From NCBI RefSeq assembly GCF_020510445.1, contig NZ_JAHBAG010000001.1:3882501-3946500 (forward strand): a stretch of 64,000 bases of DNA, read 5' to 3'. This document shows positions 7,327 through 18,663 of the stretch, piece by piece. Under the pieces are notes generated by a model. The model had not been told where the DNA came from, did no database searches, and was given only the letters and a program-made list of their open reading frames with translations. Source of the stretch: Hydrogenophaga taeniospiralis (GTDB lineage Bacteria > Pseudomonadota > Gammaproteobacteria > Burkholderiales > Burkholderiaceae_C). Position 1 is the stretch's first letter. Every line of letters starts with the position of its first letter. The translations under genes and the position numbers were made by a program.

Positions 7327-7779
7327 TTGTCGGACTGCTTTGTGCAGCTTGACAAACCCTCCCGGGCTGCAAGGCGTGTTGTGTATCTGGTGGTCATTGG
7401 TTGGATTTACGTGGTGCTCATGATGGCGGTGGCCGAAGCATCCAACACGACGGGCACCGTCCTCGGAGCCATTGTGACCTTCTTTCTTTACGGTTTGCTG
7501 CCGGTGGCATTGGTGGTTTACCTGATGCGCACCCCGCAACGCCGCAAGGAACTGAAGGCGCGTGAAGCATCCGAAAACGATCCCCGCCAGCAGACCGGCT
7601 CTGCCGAGCAAGCGGACCGATTCGCCGCCGGGCCGCCCCAAGGCGAATCAGCCCCCCCGGGGGGCAGCGACCCGCGCAGCGGTGGAGCGTGGGGGCCCTC
7701 ATCGTCTCCAGATGCAGGCGGCCATGCGCCCGGTGCTGCCCAGACGGGCAGCGTCCCGACGATGCGAAAAGAAACGTAA
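7327..7779 (+). CDS. Two-helix membrane protein next to phaC
   Basis: A small protein with two hydrophobic helices (about residues 18-37 and 43-66) followed by a basic R-R-K-E-L-K segment. The start is uncertain: TTG at 7327 is preceded by a stop, and GTG at 7342 is an alternative. Similar short two-helix proteins beside phaC are common in Burkholderiales, but their function is unknown. From about residue 85 to the end (roughly 65 residues) the frame runs through a copy of the GC-rich repeat and then across the 3' end of the convergent pgeF. That part is probably not ancestral protein sequence; the ancestral protein likely ended near residue 85. Confidence 0.65.
   Translation: MSDCFVQLDKPSRAARRVVYLVVIGWIYVVLMMAVAEASNTTGTVLGAIVTFFLYGLLPVALVVYLMRTPQRRKELKAREASENDPRQQTGSAEQADRFAAGPPQGESAPPGGSDPRSGGAWGPSSSPDAGGHAPGAAQTGSVPTMRKET
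7588..7703. repeat. GC-rich intergenic repeat, variant form
   Basis: Contains GGGCCGCCCCAAGGCGAATC, a C-run/G-run hairpin (CCCCCCCGGGGGGC), then AGCGACCCGCGCAGCGG and GGAGCGTGGGGG. It shares this layout with the copy at 13464-13551 and looks like a second subtype of the same family, in opposite orientation. It is translated as part of the membrane protein above. Confidence 0.7.
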
Positions 7780-8532
7780 GGACTGTGTCGCGGTGCACCA
7801 GGCCTCGGTGCCGTCGTTGCCGTGGATGCGGGTGATGCCCATGGCCCGCAGCCGCAGCCGGGCCAGTGCCGACAGGTCCGCCAGGAACTTCCCGCCCCCT
7901 GCTGGCTGCGCCACGAAAGCGCACTCGGCCGCCGGATCGCTCTGCACGAACGCGGCACGCACCTCCGGCCCCACCTCGAACGCCTGGGGCCCGATGCACG
8001 GCCCCAGCCAGACGAGCATGTCGGCAGCGACACGGTCCCAAGCGGCCAACGGATCCATCTGCTGAACCGCTCGCACAAAGGCGGCAACCGTGGTCTCCAG
8101 CACGCCCTGCCCCGCGGATTGCGCATCCACACCGGCCAGGCCGCGCCAGCCCGCATGTGCCGCCGCCACCACCGTGCCCGCGCTGTTCGTGAACAGCACC
8201 GGCAGACAGTCCGCGACCATGATGGTGCAGGCCACGCCGCTGCGGGTGCTCAGGCTGGCGTCGGCCACCGTGCCGTCGGGCGTCTGCGCGTCGAGCACCA
8301 CCACGGTGGTCCCGTGCACCTGCTGGAGAAACACGGGCCGTGCCGCGATGCGCCCGCCCAGCCGCGCGCGGTTGGTCGCCACGCATTCGGGCGCGTCGCG
8401 CACATGGTCGCCGAGGTTGAAGCTGTCAAACGGTGGTGCGGACACGCCACCCGAGCGGGTGGTGAACAAAGCCCGCACCCCCGGCGGCGCGGGCCAGTCG
8501 GGGACGATCCCGTCTTCTGCGCGCAGGGGCAT
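7699..8532 (-). CDS. pgeF: Peptidoglycan editing factor / YfiH-family multicopper-like enzyme
   Basis: A 277-residue protein of the YfiH (DUF152) family, known as peptidoglycan editing factor and also reported to have purine-nucleoside phosphorylase or laccase-like activity. Zinc/copper-binding signatures are QQVHGT at about residues 70-75, VADCLPVLF, AAHAGWRG and GPCIG; the C-terminus SHRRDxxxxxxTGRMAA is typical. The ATG at 8532 overlaps the maiA stop by one base (TGATG), which argues for coupled translation and against the TTG just before it. Its 3' end overlaps the convergent small membrane gene. Confidence 0.88.
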   Translation of the reverse strand: MPLRAEDGIVPDWPAPPGVRALFTTRSGGVSAPPFDSFNLGDHVRDAPECVATNRARLGGRIAARPVFLQQVHGTTVVVLDAQTPDGTVADASLSTRSGVACTIMVADCLPVLFTNSAGTVVAAAHAGWRGLAGVDAQSAGQGVLETTVAAFVRAVQQMDPLAAWDRVAADMLVWLGPCIGPQAFEVGPEVRAAFVQSDPAAECAFVAQPAGGGKFLADLSALARLRLRAMGITRIHGNDGTEAWCTATQSLRFFSHRRDAARLGSTGRMAACIWRR

Positions 8533-9173
8533 CAAGCTTCGTTGTCCGGGCAGGCCGAGGGCTGCGCCTGCTGGAACGCGGGCAAAGCCATGCAGGCGTC
8601 GAACGCCGCCATGGTGCGGGGCAGGCCATCGAGCGGTGTGTCGAAGCGCCGGGCGTTGAATATCTGCGGCACCAGGCAGCAGTCGGCCAGCGTGGGCGTG
8701 TCACCGAAACAAAATGGAGACGCAGGACCCTGCGCCAGCTGTCGCTCGAAGACCTCCAGCCCGGTGCGCACCCAGTGCCGGTACCAGGTGTTCTTGGCCT
8801 GCTCGTCCACCTTGAGCTCACGGCTGAGGTACTTGAGCACCCGCAGGTTGTTCACGGGATGGATCTCGCAGGCGATCACCTGCGCCAGCGCGCGCACGCG
8901 GGCCCGGGCAAGCGGGTCCGCCGGCACCAGCGCGGGCACGGGATGCACCTCGTCGAGGTATTCGATGATCGCCATCGACTGCGACAGGCGCGTGCCGTCG
9001 TCCAGCTCCAGCACCGGCACCAGGCCTTCGACGGCGATGTCGCCGAACGCGGGCTGCTTGTGCTCGCCCTTGGCCAGGTGCACCGGCACGTATTCGTAGG
9101 CCAGACCCTTGAGCGCGAGCGCGATGCGCACACGGAACGAGGCCGAGGATCGGAAGTAGTTGTAGAGCTTCAT
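8532..9173 (-). CDS. maiA: Maleylacetoacetate (or maleylpyruvate) isomerase, GST fold
   Basis: A 213-residue glutathione S-transferase of the zeta class. It would isomerise maleylacetoacetate in tyrosine/homogentisate breakdown or maleylpyruvate in gentisate breakdown. The signature SSASFRVRIALALKG is at residues 9-23 (the SSxSxRVR glutathione-site motif), with Q-S-M-A-I-I-E-Y-L-D at about residues 64-73. I begin at MKLYNYFRSS; a longer frame adds 14 unlikely residues. It is coupled to pgeF. No homogentisate or gentisate dioxygenase is near. A fumarylpyruvate-hydrolase-like gene is at 24592, far away. Confidence 0.85.
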   Translation of the reverse strand: MKLYNYFRSSASFRVRIALALKGLAYEYVPVHLAKGEHKQPAFGDIAVEGLVPVLELDDGTRLSQSMAIIEYLDEVHPVPALVPADPLARARVRALAQVIACEIHPVNNLRVLKYLSRELKVDEQAKNTWYRHWVRTGLEVFERQLAQGPASPFCFGDTPTLADCCLVPQIFNARRFDTPLDGLPRTMAAFDACMALPAFQQAQPSACPDNEA

Positions 9174-9260
9174 GGCCGCCAAGGATAAACCGGTTGGCGT
9201 GCCCTGTCCCGACACGCCAACCCACCCGTTTTCAGAGCGGGTTGGTGTTCTTCCCGTGAC

Positions 9261-9905
<645 letters not shown>

Positions 9906-10142
9906 CTACTTCGCCAGGTAGGCCACCAGCCCCCGCAGGGTGAAGAGCCGGGGGTAGTCGGCCTCGGGTATGGCGACGCCACTGCCCTGGCTCAGGCCGA
10001 TGATGAAGTTGAGGAAGTCCATCGAATCGAGGTCCAGCGCCTCGCGCAGGTCTTCACCGTCGCCCACGCGGGACAGGTCGGCTTCGGGTGCGATGCCGGC
10101 CAGCACGTCGGCGGCAAGTCGTCGAATGTCGGATGCGTTCAT
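9906..10142 (-). CDS. Acyl carrier protein, linked to a dehydrogenase complex
   Basis: A 78-residue phosphopantetheine carrier. The attachment Ser40 is in LDLDSMDFLNF, a clear variant of the DSL motif with Met in place of Leu. Its length is that of a free-standing carrier. I chose the ATG at 10142 because GGGAG sits just before it; an ATG 12 bases upstream lies inside that ribosome site. It follows the E2 gene by 18 bases, so it is very likely co-transcribed with the E1/E2 genes and the AMP-forming ligase. It is not in a fatty-acid synthesis cluster, so it may carry an acyl group made by the ligase or by the dehydrogenase. That role is inference. Confidence 0.85.
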   Translation of the reverse strand: MNASDIRRLAADVLAGIAPEADLSRVGDGEDLREALDLDSMDFLNFIIGLSQGSGVAIPEADYPRLFTLRGLVAYLAK

Positions 10143-10160
10143 CGAGGCTCCCATGCGGTT

Positions 10161-11399
10161 TCAAAGGTCTTGGGGTGATTGCAGGGCCCGCTCAATGGCC
10201 GCGAGCAACCGGCCCCCCAGGTGCCCGTCGCTGGCGCGGTGGTCCGCGGCGAGCGTGACGTTCACCACCGGGCGCACCTGCACCTGGCCATCGACCACCC
10301 AGGGGCACGGCACCACGCGGCCGAAACCGACGATGGCGACCTGCGGCGGGTAGATCACGCCCAGCACACTCTGCGCGCCACGCTCGCCCAGGCTGGTGAC
10401 GGTGATGGTGGGGTCGGTCAGCTCGGAGCTGCGCAGGCGACCGCTGCGGGCGCGCTGCACCAGGTCGCTCAGGGCCGCCATCAGCTCGGTCAGGGAGGCC
10501 CGGTCGGCGTCGTGGATGGCGGGGGCCACCAGCCCCCCGCCGCGCAGGGCAATCGCCCAGCCGACGTGAATGCCCGTAGCGGCCCGGAAGGCGCCGTTTT
10601 CGTAGAAACCGTTGAGCTGGGGCACCTCGCGCAGCGCCCGCGCCGTGGCCTTGAGCAGCAGCACCGCGCCGAGCAGGCGCTGCTCGGGCGGGCGCTCGCG
10701 GTTCCAGGCTTCCAGCCAGTCCGAGGCGGCCATGAAGTCGATGTTGTCGCTGAGGTAGTAGTGCGGAATCTCGCGCTTGGAACGGCTCATGGCGGCCGCG
10801 ATGGCCTGGCGCATCTGGACGGCGTCGAAACCGCTGGCACGCGTGTGTGGTGCAGCCGCCGCGCCGGGCGCCTGATCGGGCGCAAACGGCGCCTGGGCCG
10901 CTGCCCGGGCCACGTCGGCCAGCGTGACCATGCCGCCCACCCCACTGCCTGGCAAGGCATCGGGGTTCAGGCCCAGCGCCCGCGCACGCTGCCGCGCCGC
11001 CGGGCTGACCCGCGCGCGCCCCGTGGGCCCGACCGGCGGTGGCGGTGGCGCCGCGAACGCCGGTGGCGCCACAGCGGCATCCCGCCCGCCCGCGTCGGCC
11101 CTGGGTGACGTGGGTCCAGGCCGCTGTGTCACAAGCCTGCCGGCCGGCGCGGGAGCCCCTGGCGCACCCTGTGGCCTCACCTGCGCCAGCACCGCGCCCA
11201 CCGGCATGTCCTGATCCAGCGCCGCCAGTTGATCGATCACGCCGTCGAGAAAGACTTCCACGTCGATCGCGCCCTTGTGGGTTTCCACCACGGCCACCAC
11301 GTCGCCCGATTTCACGCGGTCGCCCGGCTTCACCAGCCACTGGACCACCTTGCCCGTTTCCATGTCGGCGCCCAGCGAGGGCATGAGGAAATCGGCCAC
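10161..11399 (-). CDS. 2-oxoacid dehydrogenase E2 (dihydrolipoyl acyltransferase)
   Basis: A 412-residue E2. The order of domains is: a single lipoyl domain with Lys42 in ETHKGAID; a Pro/Ala linker; an E1/E3-binding domain with SPAARQRARALGL near residue 130; and a catalytic domain ending in LAADHRASDGHLGG, whose HxxxDG-type His and Asp are the acyltransferase residues. It transfers an acyl group from lipoate to CoA in pyruvate, acetoin or branched-chain complexes; the substrate cannot be told from sequence. Six bases separate it from E1 beta. No E3 (dihydrolipoamide dehydrogenase) gene is present in the window. Confidence 0.88.
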   Translation of the reverse strand: MADFLMPSLGADMETGKVVQWLVKPGDRVKSGDVVAVVETHKGAIDVEVFLDGVIDQLAALDQDMPVGAVLAQVRPQGAPGAPAPAGRLVTQRPGPTSPRADAGGRDAAVAPPAFAAPPPPPVGPTGRARVSPAARQRARALGLNPDALPGSGVGGMVTLADVARAAAQAPFAPDQAPGAAAAPHTRASGFDAVQMRQAIAAAMSRSKREIPHYYLSDNIDFMAASDWLEAWNRERPPEQRLLGAVLLLKATARALREVPQLNGFYENGAFRAATGIHVGWAIALRGGGLVAPAIHDADRASLTELMAALSDLVQRARSGRLRSSELTDPTITVTSLGERGAQSVLGVIYPPQVAIVGFGRVVPCPWVVDGQVQVRPVVNVTLAADHRASDGHLGGRLLAAIERALQSPQDL

Positions 11400-11405
11400 G
11401 CTGTG

Positions 11406-12398
11406 CTACCCCGGGTTCACCAGGCCGCGTGCGGCCGCCACGATGTCGCTCACCTGTGGCAGCGAGGCCTCTTCCATCTGTGCCGCATAGGGCACCGGCA
11501 CCTCGCGGCTGCAGACGCGGCGCACCGGGGCATCGAGCTCGTGCAGCGCGTCTTCGGCCAGTCGGGCGGAGATCTCCGCCGAGATCGAGCCGCTTTTCCA
11601 GCCCTCGTCCACGATCACGCAGCGGTGGGTGCGGGCCACGGATTCGATGACCGCGGCGATGTCCAGCGGACGCAGCACACGCAGGTCGATCACGTCGGCG
11701 CTGATGCCCTCGCCCGCCAGCGCGTCGGCCGCAGCCAGGCACTTCGGCAAGCTGTTGCCGTAGGTGATCAGGCTCACGTCCGAACCAGCGCGCCGCCGTC
11801 TGGCGTGCGCGATGTCCACCGCCGTGACGGCCGGATCGATCTCGTCTTCGGCGTTGTAGAGCACCACGTGCTCGAACAGCAGCACCGGGTTGGGGTCGGC
11901 CAGCGCCGCCGCCAGCATGTGGCGGGCGTCCTCCACCGTGGCGGGCGCCAGCACCTTGAGCCCCGGTATGTGCGCATACCAGCCCTCCAGGCTGTGCGAG
12001 TGCTGGGCCGCCAGCTGCCGGCCGCCGCCCGTGGCCATGCGGATGACCACGGGCACGGCAAATTGCCCGCCCGACATGTGCGACAGGGTGGCCGCGTTGT
12101 TCATGATCTGGTCCAGCGCGAGCATGCTGAAATTGCAGGTCATGATCTCCACGATGGGCCGCAGACCGGTGAGCGCCGCGCCGATGCCCGCGCCCACAAA
12201 GCCGTTCTCCGCCAGTGGCGTGTCGCGAATGCGGTCGGGGCCGAATTCCTCCAGCAGGCCCTTGGTCACCGCATAACACCCGCCGTACTTGCCCACGTCC
12301 TCGCCCATCACGAAACAGCGGGGGTCCGACAACAGTGCCTCGCGGATCGCCTGCCGACAGGCTTCGCGGTAGGTCATCTTCATGGGGGTCGTGTTCAT
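11406..12398 (-). CDS. 2-oxoacid dehydrogenase E1 beta
   Basis: A 330-residue E1 beta subunit (pyruvate or acetoin dehydrogenase type). Conserved signatures are [10 protein letters not shown] at about residues 33-42, [16 protein letters not shown], and the C-terminal transketolase domain with EGWKSGSI. The start was chosen because AGGAGG precedes MNTTPMK; twelve upstream codons are open but lack a site. It binds E1 alpha to form the thiamine-diphosphate enzyme. It lies between E1 alpha (46-base gap) and E2 (6 bases). Confidence 0.88.
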   Translation of the reverse strand: MNTTPMKMTYREACRQAIREALLSDPRCFVMGEDVGKYGGCYAVTKGLLEEFGPDRIRDTPLAENGFVGAGIGAALTGLRPIVEIMTCNFSMLALDQIMNNAATLSHMSGGQFAVPVVIRMATGGGRQLAAQHSHSLEGWYAHIPGLKVLAPATVEDARHMLAAALADPNPVLLFEHVVLYNAEDEIDPAVTAVDIAHARRRRAGSDVSLITYGNSLPKCLAAADALAGEGISADVIDLRVLRPLDIAAVIESVARTHRCVIVDEGWKSGSISAEISARLAEDALHELDAPVRRVCSREVPVPYAAQMEEASLPQVSDIVAAARGLVNPG

Positions 12399-12444
12399 CG
12401 CACCTCCTGCCGAGTCGCCACCCAAGGGATGCAAGCGCGGTGGG

Positions 12445-13443
12445 TCATGCCGCCTGCTCCTGCACGACGCTGTCCATCAGGACGAAGCGTTCCAGTTCGG
12501 CCACCGGCTCCAGCGTGCCCGCCTCGGCAAAAGCCACGGCGTCGCCGATCTCGGCGGCGATGCCTGCGTCGATCGCGGCCGCCTCGTCGGGGCTCAGCAA
12601 GTGGTTGTCCTCCATCCAGCGGCGCAGGCGCTCGATCGGGTCGCGGCGTTTCCAGCTTTCGATCTCCTCGCGCGTGCGGTAGGCCTGGGTATCGAACATC
12701 GAGTGCGCGCGAAAACGGTAGGTGCGGCATTCCAGGAAGAAGGGCCCCTGGCCGGCACGGACGTGATCCACCGCCCGGCGGGCTGCCGCGGCCATCTGCA
12801 CCGGCTCCATGGCGTCGACCTGCGCACTGGCCATGCGGTAGGCCTCGGCCTTGCGGAACACATCGGTCTGCGACTCCGCGTCCTTCAGGGGCACGCCCAT
12901 GGCGTACAAGTTGTTTTCGCAGACGAACAGCACCGGCAGTTGCCAGAGGGCGGCCAGGTTCATGCTTTCGTGAAACGCTCCCTCGGCCACCGCCCCTTCG
13001 CCGAAGAAGCAGGCGGTGAGCGCGCCCGGGCGCAGCTGCTTGTCGGCCATGGCGATGCCCACGGCCAGCGGCAGGCTGCCACCCACGATGGCGTTGCCGC
13101 CGAAGAACCGCCGTTCGCGGTCGAAGATGTGCATGGAGCCACCACGCCCGCGGCAACAGCCTTCGAGCTTGCCCAGCATTTCGGCCATCAGCGCCCGCAT
13201 GGGCACGCCGCGCGCCAGCGCCTGGCCGTGTTCACGGTAGGTGGCCACCACCGCGTCGCGTGCCTCCAGCGCGGCCATCACGCCCACGGCCACCGGCTCC
13301 TCGCCGTCGTACAGGTGCAGGAAACCCCGGATCTTCTGCGCCTGGTAGAGCTCGACGCACTTGGCCTCGAAGCGGCGGATGCGCAACATCTCCCGGTACA
13401 GGTGGTGCAGGTGCGCGCGGTCCAGATGGAGCTTGTCGGTCAT
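12445..13443 (-). CDS. 2-oxoacid dehydrogenase E1 alpha
   Basis: A 332-residue thiamine-diphosphate-binding E1 alpha. The cofactor motif is GEGAVAEG followed about 25 residues later by CENN, the GDG...N motif with Glu instead of Asp at the second position. R-x-H-S-M-F-D in the last third is the conserved phospho-loop region. It resembles pyruvate and acetoin E1 alpha from two-subunit complexes; a pyruvate assignment is a guess. A repeat element separates it from the upstream ligase gene (103 bases). Confidence 0.88.
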   Translation of the reverse strand: MTDKLHLDRAHLHHLYREMLRIRRFEAKCVELYQAQKIRGFLHLYDGEEPVAVGVMAALEARDAVVATYREHGQALARGVPMRALMAEMLGKLEGCCRGRGGSMHIFDRERRFFGGNAIVGGSLPLAVGIAMADKQLRPGALTACFFGEGAVAEGAFHESMNLAALWQLPVLFVCENNLYAMGVPLKDAESQTDVFRKAEAYRMASAQVDAMEPVQMAAAARRAVDHVRAGQGPFFLECRTYRFRAHSMFDTQAYRTREEIESWKRRDPIERLRRWMEDNHLLSPDEAAAIDAGIAAEIGDAVAFAEAGTLEPVAELERFVLMDSVVQEQAA

Positions 13444-13463
13444 GTCGTGGCCTCAGTCATCAG

Positions 13464-13546
13464 CGGGCCTGCCGCCGGGCCGCCCCAAGGCAGGACCAGC
13501 CCCCCGGGGGGGCAGCGACCCGCGGAGCGGCGGAGCGTGGGGGCTC

Positions 13547-13551
<5 letters not shown>
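13464..13551. repeat. GC-rich intergenic repeat, variant form
   Basis: Same layout as 7588-7703: GGGCCGCCCCAAGGCAGGA, C-run/G-run hairpin, AGCGACCCGCGGAGCGGCGG and GCGTGGGGGC. It lies between the ligase and E1 alpha genes and touches the last codons of the ligase. Confidence 0.7.
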
Positions 13552-15310
<1,759 letters not shown>

Positions 15311-15326
15311 GGACGGTCTCCTGGAT

Positions 15327-16112
15327 TCACTCGCGTTGGGCCGGCGGCGACGTCGGCTGGGGTGTCTGCAGCATACGCCCCAGCAGGTCCATCGGGAGCG
15401 GGAATACGATGGTCGAGGCGCGGTCGCCGGCCACCTGGGTCATGGTCTGCAGGTAGCGCAGCTGCATGGCCTCGGGCTGTTGCGCGAGCATCCGCGCCGC
15501 TTCCAGCAGGGAAACGGCCGCCTGCTTTTCGCCTTCGGCGTGGATCACCTTGGCGCGCCGTTCGCGCTCGGCCTCGGCCTGGCGCGCAATGGCGCGCACC
15601 ATGGACTCGTTCAGGTCGATGTGCTTGATCTCGACGTTGGTCACCTTGATGCCCCAGGCGCCGGTCTGCGCGTCCAGGATCTGCTGCACGTCGAGGTTCA
15701 GCCGCTCGCGCTCGGCCAACATTTCGTCAAGCTCGTGTTTGCCCAGCACCACACGCAAGGTGGTCTGCGCGAGCTGGCTGGTGGCCATGAGGTAGTTTTC
15801 CACCTGGATGATGGCCTTGTCGGCCGCCACCACGCGAAAGAACACCACCGCGTTGACCTTGACCGACACGTTGTCGCGCGAGATCACGTCCTGCGGCTCC
15901 ACGTCCATGGTCACCACGCGCAGATCGACCCGCACCATCTGCTGCAGGCCGGGAATCACGAGCACCAGGCCCGGGCCCTTGACCCTCCAGAACCGGCCCA
16001 GCTGGAACACCACGCCGCGCTCGTACTCGCGCAGGATGCGAAACGACGACGCCAGCAGGATCAGCACGACGGGCACGAGAACCGTGCCCAGCCCCAGGTT
16101 GAAATCAAACAT
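15327..16112 (-). CDS. Slipin / SPFH (band 7) membrane protein
   Basis: A 261-residue stomatin-like protein. One N-terminal membrane helix (about residues 6-24), then the SPFH domain with [13 protein letters not shown] and [10 protein letters not shown], and a charged helical region rich in [12 protein letters not shown], ending in a Pro/Thr tail. It is paired with NfeD, and the genes overlap by 8 bases, the usual bacterial arrangement. NfeD is a protease known to cleave the C-terminus of partner slipins, and the pair is thought to organise membrane microdomains. AAGGAGG lies before the chosen ATG. Confidence 0.88.
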   Translation of the reverse strand: MFDFNLGLGTVLVPVVLILLASSFRILREYERGVVFQLGRFWRVKGPGLVLVIPGLQQMVRVDLRVVTMDVEPQDVISRDNVSVKVNAVVFFRVVAADKAIIQVENYLMATSQLAQTTLRVVLGKHELDEMLAERERLNLDVQQILDAQTGAWGIKVTNVEIKHIDLNESMVRAIARQAEAERERRAKVIHAEGEKQAAVSLLEAARMLAQQPEAMQLRYLQTMTQVAGDRASTIVFPLPMDLLGRMLQTPQPTSPPAQRE

Positions 16113-17574
16113 CGTGGGTGCCTCCTTCCGATGGGTGGGGAGATGGGGGCGGTGTGGCGGCCTCCGGCCGCACCTGCAGCAACAGGTCGTGCAGGGCCTC
16201 CACGCGCACGCGCTGCCCGGGTCGCAGCGCAGTGTCAGCGCGCACCTGCCAGCGCTCGCCACGGACCTCGGCCCAGGCCTGACCGTCCTGCACCTGGACC
16301 ACCTCGCCCAGGGCGCCGATCATGTCTTCGCCTCCGCTGACCACGGGGGCGCGGCGCGCCCGCAGCGCCATGCCACCACCCAGCAGCACCGCGGCCCCGG
16401 CGGTGACGGCGATGCCGAAGAGCAGCGGCAGCGGCACGCCCATGCCGGGCACGTCGCGGTCGAACAGCAGCAGGCCGCCGGCGATGAACGCCACGACACC
16501 GCCCACGCCCAGCACGCCAAACGACGGCGACAGCAGCTCGGCGGCGAGCAGCGCAAAACCGAGCAGGATCAGGGCCAGGGCCGCGTAGTTCACGGGCAGC
16601 AACTGCAGCGCGAACATCGCGAGCAGCAGGCAGACCGCGCCCACCGTGCCGGCCAGGCCGAAGCTGGGCGAGGAAAACTCGAACATCAGGCCGTAGACCC
16701 CGATCATCAGCAGGATCAGCGCCAGGCTGGGGTTGGCGATCACGCCCAGCAGGCGGTGGCGCCAGTCGGGGGGCTGGGCGACGGTGCCCAGGCCACGGGT
16801 CTGCAGGCGCAGTTCGCCACTGGCCATGCGCACGGTGCGCCCGTCGATCTGGCGCAGCAGGTCCGGGAGGTCGCTGGCCACCACGTCGACCACCTTCTCG
16901 CGCAGGGCCTCGGTCGCGCTCAGGCTCACCGCTTCGCGCACCGCGCGCTCGGCCCACGCCACGTTGCGCCCGTGCCGGATGGCCAGGCCGCGGATGAAGG
17001 CGGCCGCGTCGTTGACCTGCTTGGCGGTCATGGCGTCCGCCGGCGCCGCGGGGGCGGGGGTGCCGGGTTTTCCGGGCTCCCCTTTGGGAGCCGGATCGGC
17101 CTCGGGCCGCTCCCTGGGGGGCTGCGGCGCGCCGGGCATGCCAATGGCCACCGGCGTGGCCGCGCCCAATGTGGTGGCCGGCGCCATGGCGGCGACGTGG
17201 CTGGCGTAGAGGATGTAGGTGCCGGCGCTGGCCGCGCGCGAGCCCGGCGGGCTCACATAGGTGACCACGGGCACCGGCGAAGCCAGCACGGCCTGGATGA
17301 TCTGGCGCATGGAGCTGTCCAGCCCGCCCGGGGTGTCGAGCTCCAGCACCACCAGGGGGGCGCCCTGCCGCTGGGCGCGCTGCAGGCCGCGAACGATGTA
17401 GTCGGCGCTGGCCGGCCCGATGGCGTCGTGCACCGTGAGCACGGTGGCCACAGCGGCGGCATGCGCGGCGAACCCCGCCAGGCCCAGCAGCAGCGCCAGC
17501 AGTGCACAGCGCCCCGCAGCGCCGAAGGCTCGCCCGCCAGACGCCGCAGCATGCACGACCCGATCGAACCGCAT
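16105..17574 (-). CDS. NfeD-type membrane serine protease (ClpP class)
   Basis: A 489-residue protein with a signal-like N-terminus (about residues 20-40), a ClpP-class protease domain with LDTPGG and [11 protein letters not shown] (catalytic Ser in SAG) near residues 80-120, a Pro-rich insertion, four to five membrane helices in the middle, and a C-terminal OB-fold NfeD domain near G-A-L-G-E-V-V. This long form is the classic 1510-N type protease fused to NfeD. AGGAGG precedes MRFDRVV; the upstream extension lacks a site. It is co-transcribed with the slipin. Confidence 0.85.
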   Translation of the reverse strand: MRFDRVVHAAASGGRAFGAAGRCALLALLLGLAGFAAHAAAVATVLTVHDAIGPASADYIVRGLQRAQRQGAPLVVLELDTPGGLDSSMRQIIQAVLASPVPVVTYVSPPGSRAASAGTYILYASHVAAMAPATTLGAATPVAIGMPGAPQPPRERPEADPAPKGEPGKPGTPAPAAPADAMTAKQVNDAAAFIRGLAIRHGRNVAWAERAVREAVSLSATEALREKVVDVVASDLPDLLRQIDGRTVRMASGELRLQTRGLGTVAQPPDWRHRLLGVIANPSLALILLMIGVYGLMFEFSSPSFGLAGTVGAVCLLLAMFALQLLPVNYAALALILLGFALLAAELLSPSFGVLGVGGVVAFIAGGLLLFDRDVPGMGVPLPLLFGIAVTAGAAVLLGGGMALRARRAPVVSGGEDMIGALGEVVQVQDGQAWAEVRGERWQVRADTALRPGQRVRVEALHDLLLQVRPEAATPPPSPHPSEGGTHDV

Positions 17575-17739
17575 CGCACCTCCTGCAGGAAGGACAACGA
17601 GCCCACTGTAAGAGCCTGAGGGGCATCCTGCAAGCCAACCACCCGGGGACGGCGCTGACATGGCTGACATGCTTCATCGCCGCCGGGGTGGCGGCGTCAC
17701 CGCCCTACCCGGCGTGCCCCACGCCCCGCCGCGAGGCGT

Positions 17740-18663
17740 TCAAGCCGCGGAGCGGCCGACCGCAACGAGCTCGCGCAGCACCTCGGCCACCACCGGCACG
17801 ATGCTCACCGTGTTGCTCGGGTGCGGGATGCAGTCGGTGCTCCAGATCTGGCCCGCGCCCGCTTCGCGGATGAGCCGCACCGCGTCGGCGGCGAACAGCG
17901 CGTGCGTCACGGCCACGTCCACCGAGGCCGCGCCCGCCGCGCACAGCAGCCGCGTGGCCTGCGCCACCGTGTGGCCCGAGCTGGCCACGTCGTCCATCAG
18001 CACCACCTGGCGCCCCGCCACGGGCAAGGCGGGCAGTTCGATCTCCACCTCGTGGTCGCCGTGGCGGGTCTTGCGACACACCGCGTGGTCCCAGCCAAAG
18101 CGCTGCGCGGCGCTGGACACCCATTGCAGCGACTCCTCGTCGGGCCCGATCAGCACCGGCCGCACCCGGTTGCGCGCGATGTGGTCGGCCAGCAGCGGCG
18201 CGCCGCTGAGCACGATGGCGTCGCGCACCGGCACGGCCTCGCTCAGCATGGACACACGGTGCAGGTGCGGGTCCACGGTGATGACCGCGTCGAACAGGCT
18301 GGCGAGAAAACCGCCGATCACGCGCTGGCTGACCACCTCGCCGGGGTTGAAGGCGATGTCCTGGCGCATGTAGGCCAGGTAGGGCGCCACCAGCGTGAGG
18401 TGCTGCGCGCCGAGCTGGCGCGCCGTCTGCGCGGCCAGCAACAGCTCGACCAGTTTTTCGTTTGGCTGGTGCAGGCCGCGCCAGAGCACCACGCGGGCCG
18501 GCAGGGCTTCGGGCAGGCGCAGGCGCAGCTCGCCGTCGGGAAAGCGGTGGCGCGCAATCACGGCCAGCTTCAGCCCGGCCGCGTGGGCGGCGCTGGCCGC
18601 GATGACCCGCTCGTTCTCAAAACACAACAGGCAGCCGGCCAGATCGTTCAGGGGTGTGCTCAT
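17740..18663 (-). CDS. Ribose-phosphate pyrophosphokinase-like protein
   Basis: A 307-residue PRPP-synthetase-like protein. It has RFPDGELRLRLPE near residue 41, PYLAYMRQD in place of the usual PYxxYxRQD, DAVITVDPHLHR, and the PRPP-binding loop VLMDDVASSGHTV near residue 215. These are nearer to archaeal or class III enzymes than to the housekeeping Prs, which bacteria encode elsewhere. Its start overlaps the stop of the phosphorylase gene (TGATG), so the two are coupled. It probably makes PRPP from ribose 5-phosphate, or possibly phosphorylates the ribose 1,5-bisphosphate made by its partner; the second idea is speculation. Confidence 0.8.
   Translation of the reverse strand: MSTPLNDLAGCLLCFENERVIAASAAHAAGLKLAVIARHRFPDGELRLRLPEALPARVVLWRGLHQPNEKLVELLLAAQTARQLGAQHLTLVAPYLAYMRQDIAFNPGEVVSQRVIGGFLASLFDAVITVDPHLHRVSMLSEAVPVRDAIVLSGAPLLADHIARNRVRPVLIGPDEESLQWVSSAAQRFGWDHAVCRKTRHGDHEVEIELPALPVAGRQVVLMDDVASSGHTVAQATRLLCAAGAASVDVAVTHALFAADAVRLIREAGAGQIWSTDCIPHPSNTVSIVPVVAEVLRELVAVGRSAA

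Noticed and set aside
3200..7423. Very long + strand open frames opposite phaB, phaA and phaC (for example 4167-5237 and 5492-7423)
   Set aside because: They are antisense shadows produced by high GC at third codon positions; they have no family motifs, are rich in His/Gly/Arg/Val, and lie fully within well-recognised genes.
16105..16112. Possible frameshift between the NfeD and slipin genes
   Set aside because: The 8-base overlap is an ordinary start/stop overlap with AAGGAGG before the slipin ATG; both proteins are full length.
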